14,360 bases of DNA from Chthonomonas sp. UBA2391 (GCA_002343825.1 DDSL01000013.1:1-14360), one strand, 5' to 3'. Counted from the stretch's first letter, positions 7,390 through 14,360 are shown. The notes: generated by a model not told the origin, from the letters alone. Made by a program: numbers and translations.

Positions 7390-8003
7390 GCCGCTCGGCG
7401 GCGGCGACCAAGAGCAGCGAGGCCAGCGGCCATGGCGAGAACCGTCGCTGGTTCGGGAACGGCTTGCACCGATCCCGAGCCGTTGTTGCTTCCCCGTGAG
7501 AAGTTGATCAGCGTGATTTCCGACCCGATCGGGGCGAACAACCGGCGGGAGCCCGAATCGGTGGAGACCGTGACCTTGCTGACGTAGTCGGCAAAGAGGA
7601 AGGTCAGGCCGACGTTATCGGTCTCGACGGCCGAGCGGACCGACTGCTTGCTGAAGAGCGGGTTGGTGAAGAGCTCCTCCCAAGTCTTGCCGATCAGCGA
7701 TCCAGCAACGGCCGAGTCGACTCCGAGAGTGAGTCCATCGGCGCCATAGGTCCCGAGGAGCCCATAGCTAAAGAGGCCCGGATCGACGTTGGTTCCGAAC
7801 TCTTGGGTCGTGGTCGTACCGACTTTGGCGTCGAATCCAAGGTCGATGGCAAAAGCGACATTGGATTCTCCGTCGTCATAGGCAAAGAGCGCAGTGACGT
7901 TTTGGACGTCGGTATTGGTCGGGGAGACCGAGACCGAGAAGAGGTTTTGGGCCGAGGCACCAGCGGCGGCCAGAACAGCGAAAAGAACGGGAATGGATTT
8001 CAT
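7386..8003 (-). CDS. PEP-CTERM domain secreted surface protein
   Basis: A 205-residue protein with a Sec signal peptide (MKSIPVLFAVLAAAGASA, probable cleavage before Q19). The C-terminus has the tripartite PEP-CTERM signal: VPEPAT (182-187), a hydrophobic segment (VLAMAAGLAALG) and an RRRR cluster (200-203). This signal is recognised by exosortase (EpsH/XrtA type), which processes the protein at the cell envelope, often alongside exopolysaccharide production. The mature part is Thr/Ser/Gly-rich beta-type with no enzymatic motif, so only a surface or matrix role can be inferred. ATG 8003 is chosen (GGTGA five bases upstream) over an in-frame TTG at 8021. It follows the AraC-type gene by 60 bp on the same strand and overlaps the convergent EEP gene by 4 bp. 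Confidence 0.88.
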   Translation of the reverse strand: MKSIPVLFAVLAAAGASAQNLFSVSVSPTNTDVQNVTALFAYDDGESNVAFAIDLGFDAKVGTTTTQEFGTNVDPGLFSYGLLGTYGADGLTLGVDSAVAGSLIGKTWEELFTNPLFSKQSVRSAVETDNVGLTFLFADYVSKVTVSTDSGSRRLFAPIGSEITLINFSRGSNNGSGSVQAVPEPATVLAMAAGLAALGRRRRAA

Positions 8004-8032
8004 CGTATTCACCGTCTTCAAGTTACGATACC

Positions 8033-8063
8033 GCCCGGGCCGGATCCGGGCAGGATCTTGCCC
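8033..8063 (-). promoter_or_regulatory. overlapping hairpins between AraC gene and PEP-CTERM gene
   Basis: In the 60-bp gap, GGGCA/TGCCC (8048-8052 with 8059-8063, 6-nt loop) and GCCCGG/CCGGGC (8033-8038 with 8046-8051, 7-nt loop) share bases 8048-8051, so only one can form at a time. No U tract follows either on the minus strand. They may act as a weak terminator, an attenuator-like switch or a processing site; this is inferred only from base pairing. Confidence 0.35.
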
Positions 8064-8972
8064 TCATTGAGGAGAATCTTGCGGTACCGCTCGAATCTGG
8101 CTTGGAGTGACCTGCCAATGGCTTCGGAACTGCCGACTCAGATGGCTTTGGTCCGAGAATCCGGTCTCAAGAGCGATCTCCAGCACCGTCATTTTCGTGC
8201 CCACCAAGAGCTGACGTGCTCGCTCAAGTCGGACCTGGGTCACGTATTCGTGAAGCCGGTACCCGGTGGATTCCTTGAAGGAGCGGTGGAGGTGGTAGGG
8301 GCTATATCCGGCGACGGAGGCGATCTGCCTGAGGGAAAGATCTTCGGAAAGGTGCGCGTCGATGTAGTCTTCGATGCGTCTCAGAACTGAACCTGATAGG
8401 GGACCTTCAAAATTCTTCCCAGTGGGTGCCGCCGCGCCGTAAGTCTGAATGAGGTGCTTGGCCAATACGTTGACCAACGAGTCGCCGAAGGATCGGCCAA
8501 ACGGCGAACCACTTCGGAGGTCGTCGAGAAGGAGCTTGGCGATCTCCGAAATCCGGGCGTCGGTTTGACCAAAGGAGTCGGAGAGGCCAGAGAACGGGCC
8601 AAGGCCGTTTTCCTCGGCGAAGGTTTCGAGATAACCGAGTTGAAACTTGATTCCGATGTCCTCGTTCTCGACCCGGTTGTCGACAGCGGCATATCGAGAA
8701 CCGGCCCCGATGACGGAAATCTCATCGGGAAACAGGTGCCCGTTGCGGGCCTGTCGGCCCTGCTTAAGGTGAAAGCGCGTGGGGTCGGAGCAGTGGACCG
8801 AGAGACAGTGAGCATCAGAATAAAGCTCATACTCGGGCAGGTTATGGGCGTAGTGCGCAAGTTGGAGACCTTCCCAATAACCCCAGGGAGCTTCGGCCAT
8901 GAACTGGACCGAGCTCGGGGCGACCTCGCTCCAGTTTTTGTGCCTCCGCCTCAGACCCTTGACTTGGCTCAT
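8064..8972 (-). CDS. AraC/XylS-family transcriptional regulator
   Basis: A 302-residue DNA-binding protein. The C-terminal domain has two helix-turn-helix units: LSLRQIASVAGYSPYHLHRSF (about 212-232) and MTVLEIALETGFSDQSHLSRQF (about 261-282), ending with the family tail VTPSQIR. The N-terminal part (about 25-170) is a cupin-like sensing region rich in beta strands with several histidines; its ligand is unknown. The start is ATG 8972 (MSQVKG), because GGAG lies four bases upstream (8980-8977). The upstream frame is open to 9230 but antisense to the pilin-like gene and not family-like, and the ATG at 8990 has no Shine-Dalgarno. It is divergent from the pilin-like gene and upstream of the PEP-CTERM gene, so either may be its target. 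Confidence 0.93.
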   Translation of the reverse strand: MSQVKGLRRRHKNWSEVAPSSVQFMAEAPWGYWEGLQLAHYAHNLPEYELYSDAHCLSVHCSDPTRFHLKQGRQARNGHLFPDEISVIGAGSRYAAVDNRVENEDIGIKFQLGYLETFAEENGLGPFSGLSDSFGQTDARISEIAKLLLDDLRSGSPFGRSFGDSLVNVLAKHLIQTYGAAAPTGKNFEGPLSGSVLRRIEDYIDAHLSEDLSLRQIASVAGYSPYHLHRSFKESTGYRLHEYVTQVRLERARQLLVGTKMTVLEIALETGFSDQSHLSRQFRSHWQVTPSQIRAVPQDSPQ

Positions 8973-9120
8973 CTTTCTCCATGGTTCCATACGGTGGTCG
9001 TGCAAATCTTGTTTCTGAGGTCGCAAAGATGCGGGGATTTCACTCGAATGAAGTGTTCGTCCTGTTTTTCGTTGGATTTCAGGTAGGTTGGAAGCATGAG
9101 GCCTTGACCTCGGGAACAAG
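8973..9120. promoter_or_regulatory. divergent control region, AraC gene and pilin-like gene
   Basis: The 148-bp gap must hold promoters in both directions. Small inverted repeats are present (TTCA/TGAA near 9040-9055; GAGG/CCTC at 9098-9101 with 9108-9111), but none is long enough to call an operator. No convincing -35/-10 pair was found on either strand. GGGA at 9112-9115 serves as the ribosome-binding site of the pilin-like gene. Confidence 0.5.
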
Positions 9121-9945
9121 ATGCAACGACGCGCCTTTACTCTGATCGAACTTCTCGTCGTGATCGCCATCATTGCGATCCTTGCGGCGATCCTCTTCCC
9201 GGTTTTTGCCCAAGCCAAAACGGCGGCCAAGAAGACGAATGACCTGAGTCAGCTCAAGCAACACGGCCTGAGCACGATGATGTACATCGGGGACTACGAC
9301 GACAAGTTTCCCGCGATCCCTGCTGCCGGAGGATGGACGGGAATGGCCGCCAACTCGATGGGTCCTCACTGGGCCGACCGCCTCTTCCCGTATGTCAAGA
9401 ACAAGGGAATTTTCTCGGACCCCAGCAATACCCGCCAGCTCTACTTTGACCAAGGGTATTGGAAGCCGGGACAAAGGTCGGCCACAGATACCTCGACAGC
9501 AAACTTGTATCGGGTTGGCTACAGCCTCAACCAGATGCTGACCCACTCGGATGTCGATCCCCGCACTCCGCGTTCGGCGAGCCAGACGGCGATCCCGCAA
9601 ATGGCGGACACGGTTTTGATGGGGCCAAGCCTCAACTGGTACAGCTGGGGAAGTTGCCAGGTCACAAACGGCGTCGCCGATCTATATTGGAACGTCAGCC
9701 GCGACGGGGCGTTTTGGGGCTACGAGTTTTGGGGTGGCAATAAGGAAGGGGCAGGTTACGCCGGAGGCACCAACTTTGCCTATGCGGATGGCAGTGCCCG
9801 CTATGCCAAGCTCGTGATCCGAGGCGATAATGGCCGCAATCCAGACGATCTCTACGCGGCTTACTTCAGGGCCAAGATCCGACCGGAGTTCAGCACAACT
9901 GGGGTCTGCACCGGTGATCGCAGTAGCGTGACGGTGGGATACTGA
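9121..9945 (+). CDS. type IV pilin-like / type II pseudopilin-like protein (prepilin N-terminal, DG C-terminal motif)
   Basis: A 274-residue protein with a class III signal. MQRRA is followed by FTLIELLVVIAIIAILAA; cleavage would fall between A5 and F6, leaving the N-methylated Phe and conserved Glu at +5 (E10). The hydrophobic helix continues to LFPVFAQAK. The C-terminal part contains NFAYADGSARYAKL (from 218), resembling the H-x9-DG element of the large prepilin-like (DUF1559-type) families expanded in Planctomycetes and Armatimonadota. The Trp/Tyr/Gly-rich middle region fits a surface-exposed beta domain. A prepilin peptidase encoded elsewhere is needed. GGGA five bases upstream of ATG supports the start. 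The lipoprotein gene begins 5 bp after its stop, so the two are probably co-translated. Confidence 0.92.
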   Translation: MQRRAFTLIELLVVIAIIAILAAILFPVFAQAKTAAKKTNDLSQLKQHGLSTMMYIGDYDDKFPAIPAAGGWTGMAANSMGPHWADRLFPYVKNKGIFSDPSNTRQLYFDQGYWKPGQRSATDTSTANLYRVGYSLNQMLTHSDVDPRTPRSASQTAIPQMADTVLMGPSLNWYSWGSCQVTNGVADLYWNVSRDGAFWGYEFWGGNKEGAGYAGGTNFAYADGSARYAKLVIRGDNGRNPDDLYAAYFRAKIRPEFSTTGVCTGDRSSVTVGY

Positions 9946-9950
9946 ACCTG

Positions 9951-10097
9951 ATGAAGAAAAGTCGAGTTCTCGTCTTGGGCATCGTGGCCATGATCTTCCT
10001 GGCCGGTTGCGGGGCCAATAAGCCGGCGGAATCCGGTCAGACAGTCAAAGAAGGGGACTACTCCACCGCCCCCGGCGGCGCCCAGCAGTCGAAGTAG
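9951..10097 (+). CDS. small lipoprotein, 48 aa
   Basis: Begins MKKSRVLVLGIVAMIF, then the lipobox LAGC with C20 as the lipidated residue. The mature part is only about 29 residues, polar, Gly/Pro/Ser-rich (ends PGGAQQSK). The protein should be anchored to the inner or outer membrane after signal peptidase II cleavage. It starts 5 bp after the stop of the pilin-like gene with no strong Shine-Dalgarno of its own, which points to coupled translation. Short lipoproteins just after DUF1559-type pilin genes are, as far as I recall, a recurring arrangement in related phyla. Function is unknown; a partner or export accessory of the pilin-like protein is an inference. Confidence 0.85.
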   Translation: MKKSRVLVLGIVAMIFLAGCGANKPAESGQTVKEGDYSTAPGGAQQSK

Positions 10098-10108
10098 CTA
10101 CCCGATCG

Positions 10109-10144
10109 GTGGCCTCCTCGGTCCAGCTGGAGCGAGGAGGCCAC
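10109..10144. terminator. strong hairpin, likely bidirectional terminator
   Basis: GTGGCCTCCTCG (10109-10120) and CGAGGAGGCCAC (10133-10144) form a perfect 12-bp stem. The 12-nt loop contains the palindrome TCCAGCTGGA, which can add three more pairs. It lies 11 bp after the lipoprotein stop and 5 bp before the end of the convergent YbaY/META gene, the ideal place to stop both. Neither side has a clear U tract, so it may depend on Rho or stabilise 3' ends. Confidence 0.75.
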
Positions 10145-10149
10145 TGCCG

Positions 10150-10872
10150 TTACTTCTTGGTCGTGACAAACCGAAGGAGTTCAACCTCGCCACGCCGTAG
10201 CACGAGCTCTCCCTCCTCCACCGATTGGCGATTGACCAGCGGCAATAACCGGACGAAGTTCTGCTCAAGGTCCATCAGTTCCGGCGGGCCGCCCATCTTG
10301 GTCATCGCCCCCGGATCGACCTGGAGCAGGGAACCGTCAAGCTGATAGCTCCCACCCATGCGGTTGACTCCGGCAAATGCCTCCACTCTATTGCCGGTGG
10401 GGACGAATCGGAGTGTCGGGGGACGCTCTGCCTTGATCTCCTTGCCCTCCATCCATCGTAGGGTCCATTCTCGGTCTTCCATCTTCCAGCTTGATGGTAC
10501 GGGAATCGCCCGGACCAGGTGCAAATCCGCCTTGAACTTCTTGTTGGAGATCACCATCTCGGCCTTCTCGGATTCAAAGAGAACCGTCGAACCGTCGAGG
10601 ATCCGAGCGGTGAGACCGTATGTTTCCCCTTTCTCGGTGCCACCCAAGTTGTACGGGAGGACAAAGTCTACGGGGACCTGTCGATCACTTAGAACGAGGG
10701 TGAGCTCGGAGACGAGAGACTGACCTTGCGAGTTATAGCGTGAGAGAGAGACGATCACGGTGGCTTTGGGGGGCAGGGCGATTCGCTCGCGATAGGTCAC
10801 CGTGCCCGTGAGGTTGGACGAGGGTTGAGCGGAAAGAACGGCTACCAAGGAGAGCGCCAGCGCGGATGTCAT
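10150..10872 (-). CDS. exported protein with YscW/YbaY-like and META-like domains
   Basis: A 240-residue protein starting at ATG 10872 (MTSALALSLVAVLSAQ); the short hydrophobic segment with LSA before Q16 suggests a signal peptide. Residues about 20-110 (LTGTVTYRERIALPPKATVI, then PVDFVLPY and YGLTARILDG) match the pattern of the YscW/YbaY family of small envelope proteins. Residues about 135-240 (WTLRWMEGKEI, then FAGVNRMGGSYQLDG, then MTKMGGPPELMDLEQNF) match the META/HslJ fold. Both domains are linked to the envelope and, for HslJ, to heat or novobiocin tolerance; the combined role is unknown. The longer open frame upstream to 11043 would overlap mrpA antisense and is not supported. No obvious Shine-Dalgarno precedes ATG 10872. 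It is divergent from mrpA (65-bp gap) and convergent with the lipoprotein gene. Confidence 0.8.
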   Translation of the reverse strand: MTSALALSLVAVLSAQPSSNLTGTVTYRERIALPPKATVIVSLSRYNSQGQSLVSELTLVLSDRQVPVDFVLPYNLGGTEKGETYGLTARILDGSTVLFESEKAEMVISNKKFKADLHLVRAIPVPSSWKMEDREWTLRWMEGKEIKAERPPTLRFVPTGNRVEAFAGVNRMGGSYQLDGSLLQVDPGAMTKMGGPPELMDLEQNFVRLLPLVNRQSVEEGELVLRRGEVELLRFVTTKK

Positions 10873-10937
10873 ATCTGTTTTGACGAACCACTTGGGTTGA
10901 AAGAACGCGGCGGCGGGACTTTGGACTCGCAGGTAAA

Positions 10938-13187
10938 ATGACTCGCATGGGAGAGTGGGGCGGGATGCCATTCTACTTGGCCATTGGCTTTGCTCTTGCC
11001 TTCCTTGCGCCGTTTTTGGTGCGGAACTTCGGTCCTCGGGCATTCGCTCTCCTCAGCCTCTATCCCGCTTCAGGTTTGGTCCTTTTTGCCAGAGTGCGAG
11101 AGGCCGAATGGTCGACTCCGTGGGTCTCTTCGCTGGCGATCGACTTGGCTTTTCGGCTGGATGGCCTTGGGCGGGCATTCGTCCTGCTGATCTGCTTGCT
11201 TGGGACGTTGATCTTGCTCTATGCGAGTGGCTACTTCGCGAAGTACAAGTCCAACCTGGGCCGATTTGCCGGGGCCTTTATCGGGTTTATGGCCGCGATG
11301 CTCGGGATGGTGTTGAGTGATGACCTCATCAGCCTCTTCATTTTCTGGGAACTGACGAGCATCACCAGCTTCCTGCTGATCGGCTTTTATCACAAGGAAG
11401 CGGAGTCCAGGGTCAGCGCCCAGCAGGCTTTCTTGATCACGGGAGCTGGCGCCCTTGTGATGCTCGTCGGTTTGTTGATCCTTGGGCAAGAGATGAGGAC
11501 CTTCCGCGTGAGCCAGTTCGAGGGCTTCCCGAGTGCGGTCCCGCTGATCCTGATCTTAGTGGGATGCGCCACCAAGTCGGCCCAGTTCCCCTTCCACTTT
11601 TGGCTGCCGAATGCGATGGCGGCTCCGACTCCGGTGAGCGCTTTCTTGCACTCGGCCACGATGGTCAAGGCAGGAATCTTTCTGCTGGCTCGGCTCCATC
11701 CTTGGTATTCACAGGACTCTTGGTTTGGTCTTGTTCTCGCCTGGCTGGGTTCGGCGACGATCGTCGTGGCGGCGGCGTTGGTGGTTTGGCATCGAGACTT
11801 GAAGAAGATGCTGGCCTACTCGACCGTGATGGCGCTTGGGCTGTTGTGTGTGCTGCTCGGGCTGCCGGGCAAGGAGGCCCTTCTCGGATTTTCCGCCTTT
11901 CTCTGCGCACATGCGCTCTATAAGGGCGGGCTCTTTTTGCTAGCGGGGGCGATCGATCACGGGACGGGTTCACGGGATGCCCTCGCGCTGCGTGGCCTCG
12001 GCCGCCAGATGCCGGTGAGCCGGTTTGCAGGGCTGCTCTTGGCCGGATCCGGTCTAGGGCTCGTGGGGTTCATCGGGTTTCACGGCAAGGAGTATGCGAT
12101 CCTGGGGGCTGGATACTCTTGGTGGATCCTGCCCGTTATCGTCTTTGCACTGGCGAGTGGGGTCGTCGTTCTCCGCGTGGCGATCTGGCCCTTCTGGGGT
12201 CGGGAGAGCTCTCATCCGGAAGCCCACGAAGCGCCTTGGCCGATGCTGGTGGGTCCACTTCTTTTGGGTCTTGTGGGGTTGGCTGCCGCGGTTGGGGTTC
12301 CGTGGTTGGGCTCGGAGATACTCAATCCCCTCTCGGGGGCACTTCAGTTTACGCTGGTTAGGTATGACTGGGTGTTCTTCCCTGGGGTCAATTGGGCGTT
12401 CCTCTTGTCGTTAGTCTTGATCGCTCTAGCGTTGATCGGAGCAGCGCGGCTGGGACCGACCCCCAAGTGGATCCCGCGTGGTCTCGACGATGGATGGAGA
12501 TTCGTCATCCCTAAGGTCGCAAGTGCTGCCAGGGTTCCCACGGCTTGGATCCAGACCGGGTTGCTTCGGAACTACTTTTCACTCTTCTTTCTGCTGATTT
12601 CGGTTGCGGGGAGTGCGTCGTTCTGGCTGAACGGCGGGCGGCTTCCGACCCGGGTCACGGACTACCCTCATCTGCACGAACTTGCGCTGATCTTCTTGGC
12701 GATCGGCGCAACCGGAGCCGTCATGCGCACGCCTAGCCGACTAAGTGCGATCTGTATGATGGGCCTGGTTGGTACCGCCATTTCCATTCTCTATCTCGTG
12801 TTTGGTGCGCCGGACTTGGCGGTGACCCAGATCCTCACAGAGCTCCTGACCGTGATCATCGCCGCGCTCGTCTTTAGCCGATTGCCGAAGTTTCGGTCTC
12901 TTTCCAGCCGGGTGGATAAGGTCCGCGATGCCTCGATCGCGGCTGCGTTCGGGATCACGATGGGGACGCTCGCTTGGGCCGCCCAGGGGGTGAGCCCCGA
13001 CCTAGCGAGTTCGCGGTTCTTCAGCGAGAACTCGGTCGAAAAAGCCTACGGACGCAACGTGGTGAACACGATCCTAGTGGATTTCCGCGCGATGGATACG
13101 TTGGGAGAGGTGACCGTCTTGTGCGTTGCCGCGTTGGGGGTCTATGCATTAATGCATCTGCGCGGACCCAAGGAGACCGACGCGTGA
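10938..13187 (+). CDS. mrpA: Mrp-type Na+/H+ antiporter subunit A
   Basis: A 749-residue polytopic membrane protein related to NADH-quinone oxidoreductase subunit L. Proton-antiporter core motifs are present: FWELTSITSFLLIGF with E138; ATKSAQFPFHFWLPNAM with K213 and H220; HSATMVKAG with H238 and K244. A C-terminal MrpA-specific part has FGAPDLAVTQILTELL (about 622-637) and NVVNTILVDFRAMDTLGE (about 707-725), typical of MrpA rather than NuoL. The length is normal for MrpA. The Mrp complex exchanges cytoplasmic Na+ (or K+/Li+) for protons, supporting pH and salt homeostasis. ATG 10938 has AGGT just upstream (10931-10934). The stop overlaps mrpB (GTGA). The 65 bp upstream is shared with the divergent YbaY/META gene; no clear promoter hexamers were found. 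Confidence 0.95.
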   Translation: MTRMGEWGGMPFYLAIGFALAFLAPFLVRNFGPRAFALLSLYPASGLVLFARVREAEWSTPWVSSLAIDLAFRLDGLGRAFVLLICLLGTLILLYASGYFAKYKSNLGRFAGAFIGFMAAMLGMVLSDDLISLFIFWELTSITSFLLIGFYHKEAESRVSAQQAFLITGAGALVMLVGLLILGQEMRTFRVSQFEGFPSAVPLILILVGCATKSAQFPFHFWLPNAMAAPTPVSAFLHSATMVKAGIFLLARLHPWYSQDSWFGLVLAWLGSATIVVAAALVVWHRDLKKMLAYSTVMALGLLCVLLGLPGKEALLGFSAFLCAHALYKGGLFLLAGAIDHGTGSRDALALRGLGRQMPVSRFAGLLLAGSGLGLVGFIGFHGKEYAILGAGYSWWILPVIVFALASGVVVLRVAIWPFWGRESSHPEAHEAPWPMLVGPLLLGLVGLAAAVGVPWLGSEILNPLSGALQFTLVRYDWVFFPGVNWAFLLSLVLIALALIGAARLGPTPKWIPRGLDDGWRFVIPKVASAARVPTAWIQTGLLRNYFSLFFLLISVAGSASFWLNGGRLPTRVTDYPHLHELALIFLAIGATGAVMRTPSRLSAICMMGLVGTAISILYLVFGAPDLAVTQILTELLTVIIAALVFSRLPKFRSLSSRVDKVRDASIAAAFGITMGTLAWAAQGVSPDLASSRFFSENSVEKAYGRNVVNTILVDFRAMDTLGEVTVLCVAALGVYALMHLRGPKETDA

Positions 13188-13603
13188 ACCCATTGGTCTT
13201 TCAGTCGGCGGCGCGGTTCATCACGCCGATTCTCCTTCTTTATGCCGTCTTCGCCTTTGTTCGGGGTCATAACGAGCCCGGCGGCGGATTTATCGGCGGC
13301 TTGGTGGCGGGGACGGCACTTTCGGTGGTCGTCCTTGTGAAAGGAGCCGCTGGAGGACGCCGGATGTTGAGGTTTGATCCCCGCACGGTTTTGGCTGGAG
13401 GCTTGGTTTTGTCGCTGATTGCGGGGATCATCGGACCCTTGCTTGGCAATTCCTTCCTGACTGGAGCGTGGTTCTCAGTTTCGACTCCGCTCGGGGTTCT
13501 CAAGCTTGGTACTCCTTTGCTTTTTGATCTGGGAGTCCTCTTGATCGTTGTGGGAATGGTCCTGACCGTGATCCTTGTTTTGGCGGAGGAGCCCACCGAA
13601 TGA
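13184..13603 (+). CDS. mrpB: Mrp-type Na+/H+ antiporter subunit B
   Basis: A 139-residue membrane protein beginning at GTG within a GTGA overlap with mrpA. The frame is open further upstream inside mrpA, but the family match begins here (NPLVFQSAARFITP). The hallmark HNEPGGGFIGG (29-39) is present, followed by transmembrane segments (GLVAGTALSVVVLV, LAGGLVLSLIAGIIGPLL, and a last helix LLIVVGMVLTVILVLAEE). The length is typical of stand-alone MrpB, so A and B are separate subunits here rather than fused. Its stop overlaps mrpC (ATGA). Role: membrane subunit of the antiporter complex. Confidence 0.95.
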   Translation: MNPLVFQSAARFITPILLLYAVFAFVRGHNEPGGGFIGGLVAGTALSVVVLVKGAAGGRRMLRFDPRTVLAGGLVLSLIAGIIGPLLGNSFLTGAWFSVSTPLGVLKLGTPLLFDLGVLLIVVGMVLTVILVLAEEPTE

Positions 13604-13950
13604 ACTTCATCTTTGCCCTGCTCGTCGCCACCCTCTTCGGCTCGGGGGCCTACATGATCATGCGCCGGAGCATCGTCAAACTTCTTTTCGGGCTGATCTT
13701 GCTCGGCAACGCGGCCAATCTGCTCATCTTCTTGTCGGCCTCGCCGGTCCGGGGGCGCTCGGCGATCGTCCCGCCTGGACAAAAGGTTCTGACCCCACCT
13801 CACGCCGATCCGTTGGGCCAGGCGCTGATCTTGACGGCGATCGTCATCAGCTTTGGACTCTTGGCCTTTGCGATCATCCTTGTCAAGCGCACGTACGTCG
13901 CGATGGATGATGACGACCTCGACCAGTTGGATGGAGGCCGCCCCGAGTGA
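13600..13950 (+). CDS. mrpC: Mrp-type Na+/H+ antiporter subunit C
   Basis: A 116-residue NuoK-like subunit with three predicted transmembrane helices (FIFALLVATLFGSGAYMIM; IVKLLFGLILLGNAANLLIF; ALILTAIVISFGLLAFAIIL). The conserved element DPLGQALILTAIVISFG begins at D70. It ends in an acidic tail (DDDDLDQLD, 103-111), a usual feature of MrpC. Start ATG lies in an ATGA overlap with mrpB; its stop overlaps the GTG of mrpD. In the complex it sits between the A/B side and the D antiporter-like subunit. Confidence 0.95.
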   Translation: MNFIFALLVATLFGSGAYMIMRRSIVKLLFGLILLGNAANLLIFLSASPVRGRSAIVPPGQKVLTPPHADPLGQALILTAIVISFGLLAFAIILVKRTYVAMDDDDLDQLDGGRPE

Positions 13951-14360
13951 CGGTCCTCGCTCCGGTATTGTGGCCGTTGTTCGTGGCCGCCCTCCTCTTG
14001 CTTGCCTGGCGACGGCCCAGACTCCAGAGGGTTGGCAGTGTGCTGGGGAGCTTTGGTCACGTCTGGCTTTCAGCCGAATTGGTCCGAGTTGTTCTGGCGA
14101 ACGGTCTCCAAGTGACCGAACTCGGTGGTTGGCGGGCCCCGTTTGGAATCGTTTTTGTGGCCGACCGCCTGGGGGCCGCGATGGCGATGGTCACGGCCGT
14201 CGTCGGCCTGGCCTCCACGATCTATTCCGTTAGCGGGATCGACTCGCGGCGCGAGGCCTTTGGATACCATGCCTTGGTCCAAGTCCTCCTGGCCGGAGTT
14301 TGCGGTGCTTTTTTGACCGGAGATCTCTTCAACCTCTACGTCTGGTTCGAGGTGATGCTG
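13947..14360 (+). CDS. mrpD: Mrp-type Na+/H+ antiporter subunit D, 5' part
   Basis: The frame starts at GTG in a GTGA overlap with mrpC and remains open for 138 codons to the window edge. Recognisable elements are a first hydrophobic helix (VLWPLFVAALLLLAW), GGWRAPFGIVFVADRLGA and FLTGDLFNLYVWFEVML at the very end; the last contains the conserved Glu of the antiporter-like (NuoM/N-type) family. Full MrpD is about 500 residues, so roughly a quarter is present. The gene is cut by the window end, not broken. mrpE, F and G are expected to follow. Confidence 0.93.
   Translation, partial: MTVLAPVLWPLFVAALLLLAWRRPRLQRVGSVLGSFGHVWLSAELVRVVLANGLQVTELGGWRAPFGIVFVADRLGAAMAMVTAVVGLASTIYSVSGIDSRREAFGYHALVQVLLAGVCGAFLTGDLFNLYVWFEVML

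Noticed and set aside
8991..9230. Longer AraC-type protein starting at 9230
   Set aside because: The extra N-terminus is antisense to the pilin-like gene, not family-like, and the ATG at 8972 has a proper Shine-Dalgarno.
10873..11043. Longer start of the YbaY/META gene
   Set aside because: It would run antisense over the mrpA start and bury the signal peptide inside the protein.
12974..13183. Longer mrpB start within mrpA
   Set aside because: The MrpB family match and normal length begin at the GTG at 13184; the upstream part is an out-of-frame reading of mrpA.

Overview
The window looks like chromosomal DNA of a GC-rich diderm bacterium, most likely from Armatimonadota (Fimbriimonadia type). 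This is inferred from three traits. One is a type IV pilin-like protein with the FTLIELLVVIAIIAILAA start followed by ILFPVFAQAK, which is very common in that group. Another is a PEP-CTERM surface protein. The third is an OstA/LptD-like outer-membrane assembly protein, which points to an LPS-type outer membrane. No phage, IS element, CRISPR array or toxin/defence cassette was seen. Most of the window is core metabolism and envelope biology.

Layout. 1-30: 5' end of a minus-strand tRNA (probably Ala) cut by the window edge. 112-1851: LptD-like protein. 1898-2107 (minus): small uncharacterised protein, convergent with it. 2257-4155: glycogen-debranching amylo-alpha-1,6-glucosidase. A GC-rich hairpin spacer (4156-4274) follows. 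Next come two overlapping M16 peptidase-family genes (4275-5324 with the HxxEH zinc motif, 5321-6409 without it). A tRNA-Thr(CGT) at 6444-6518 has a candidate promoter partly inside the end of the second M16 gene. 6592-7389: endonuclease/exonuclease/phosphatase-family gene interrupted by one in-frame TAG, with every family motif otherwise present.

The middle part (7386-10872) is about the cell surface. On the minus strand are an AraC-type regulator (8064-8972) and, 60 bp downstream, a PEP-CTERM secreted protein (7386-8003). Divergent from the regulator are a prepilin-like protein with a C-terminal DG motif (9121-9945) and, 5 bp later, a 48-residue lipoprotein (9951-10097). A 12-bp perfect-stem hairpin (10109-10144) separates these from a convergent gene for a YscW/YbaY-like plus META-domain exported protein (10150-10872, minus).

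The right end (10938-14360) is the start of an Mrp-type multisubunit Na+/H+ antiporter operon, mrpA-mrpB-mrpC-mrpD. Each junction is a 4-bp stop/start overlap (GTGA, ATGA, GTGA), so the subunits are probably translationally coupled. mrpD runs off the window; mrpE, F and G would be expected just beyond it.

The most unusual points are the single-stop EEP gene, the active/inactive M16 pair, the 48-residue lipoprotein paired with the pilin-like gene, the conserved-looking 69-residue orphan, and mutually exclusive hairpins between the AraC gene and the PEP-CTERM gene. No clearly novel system is demonstrated.
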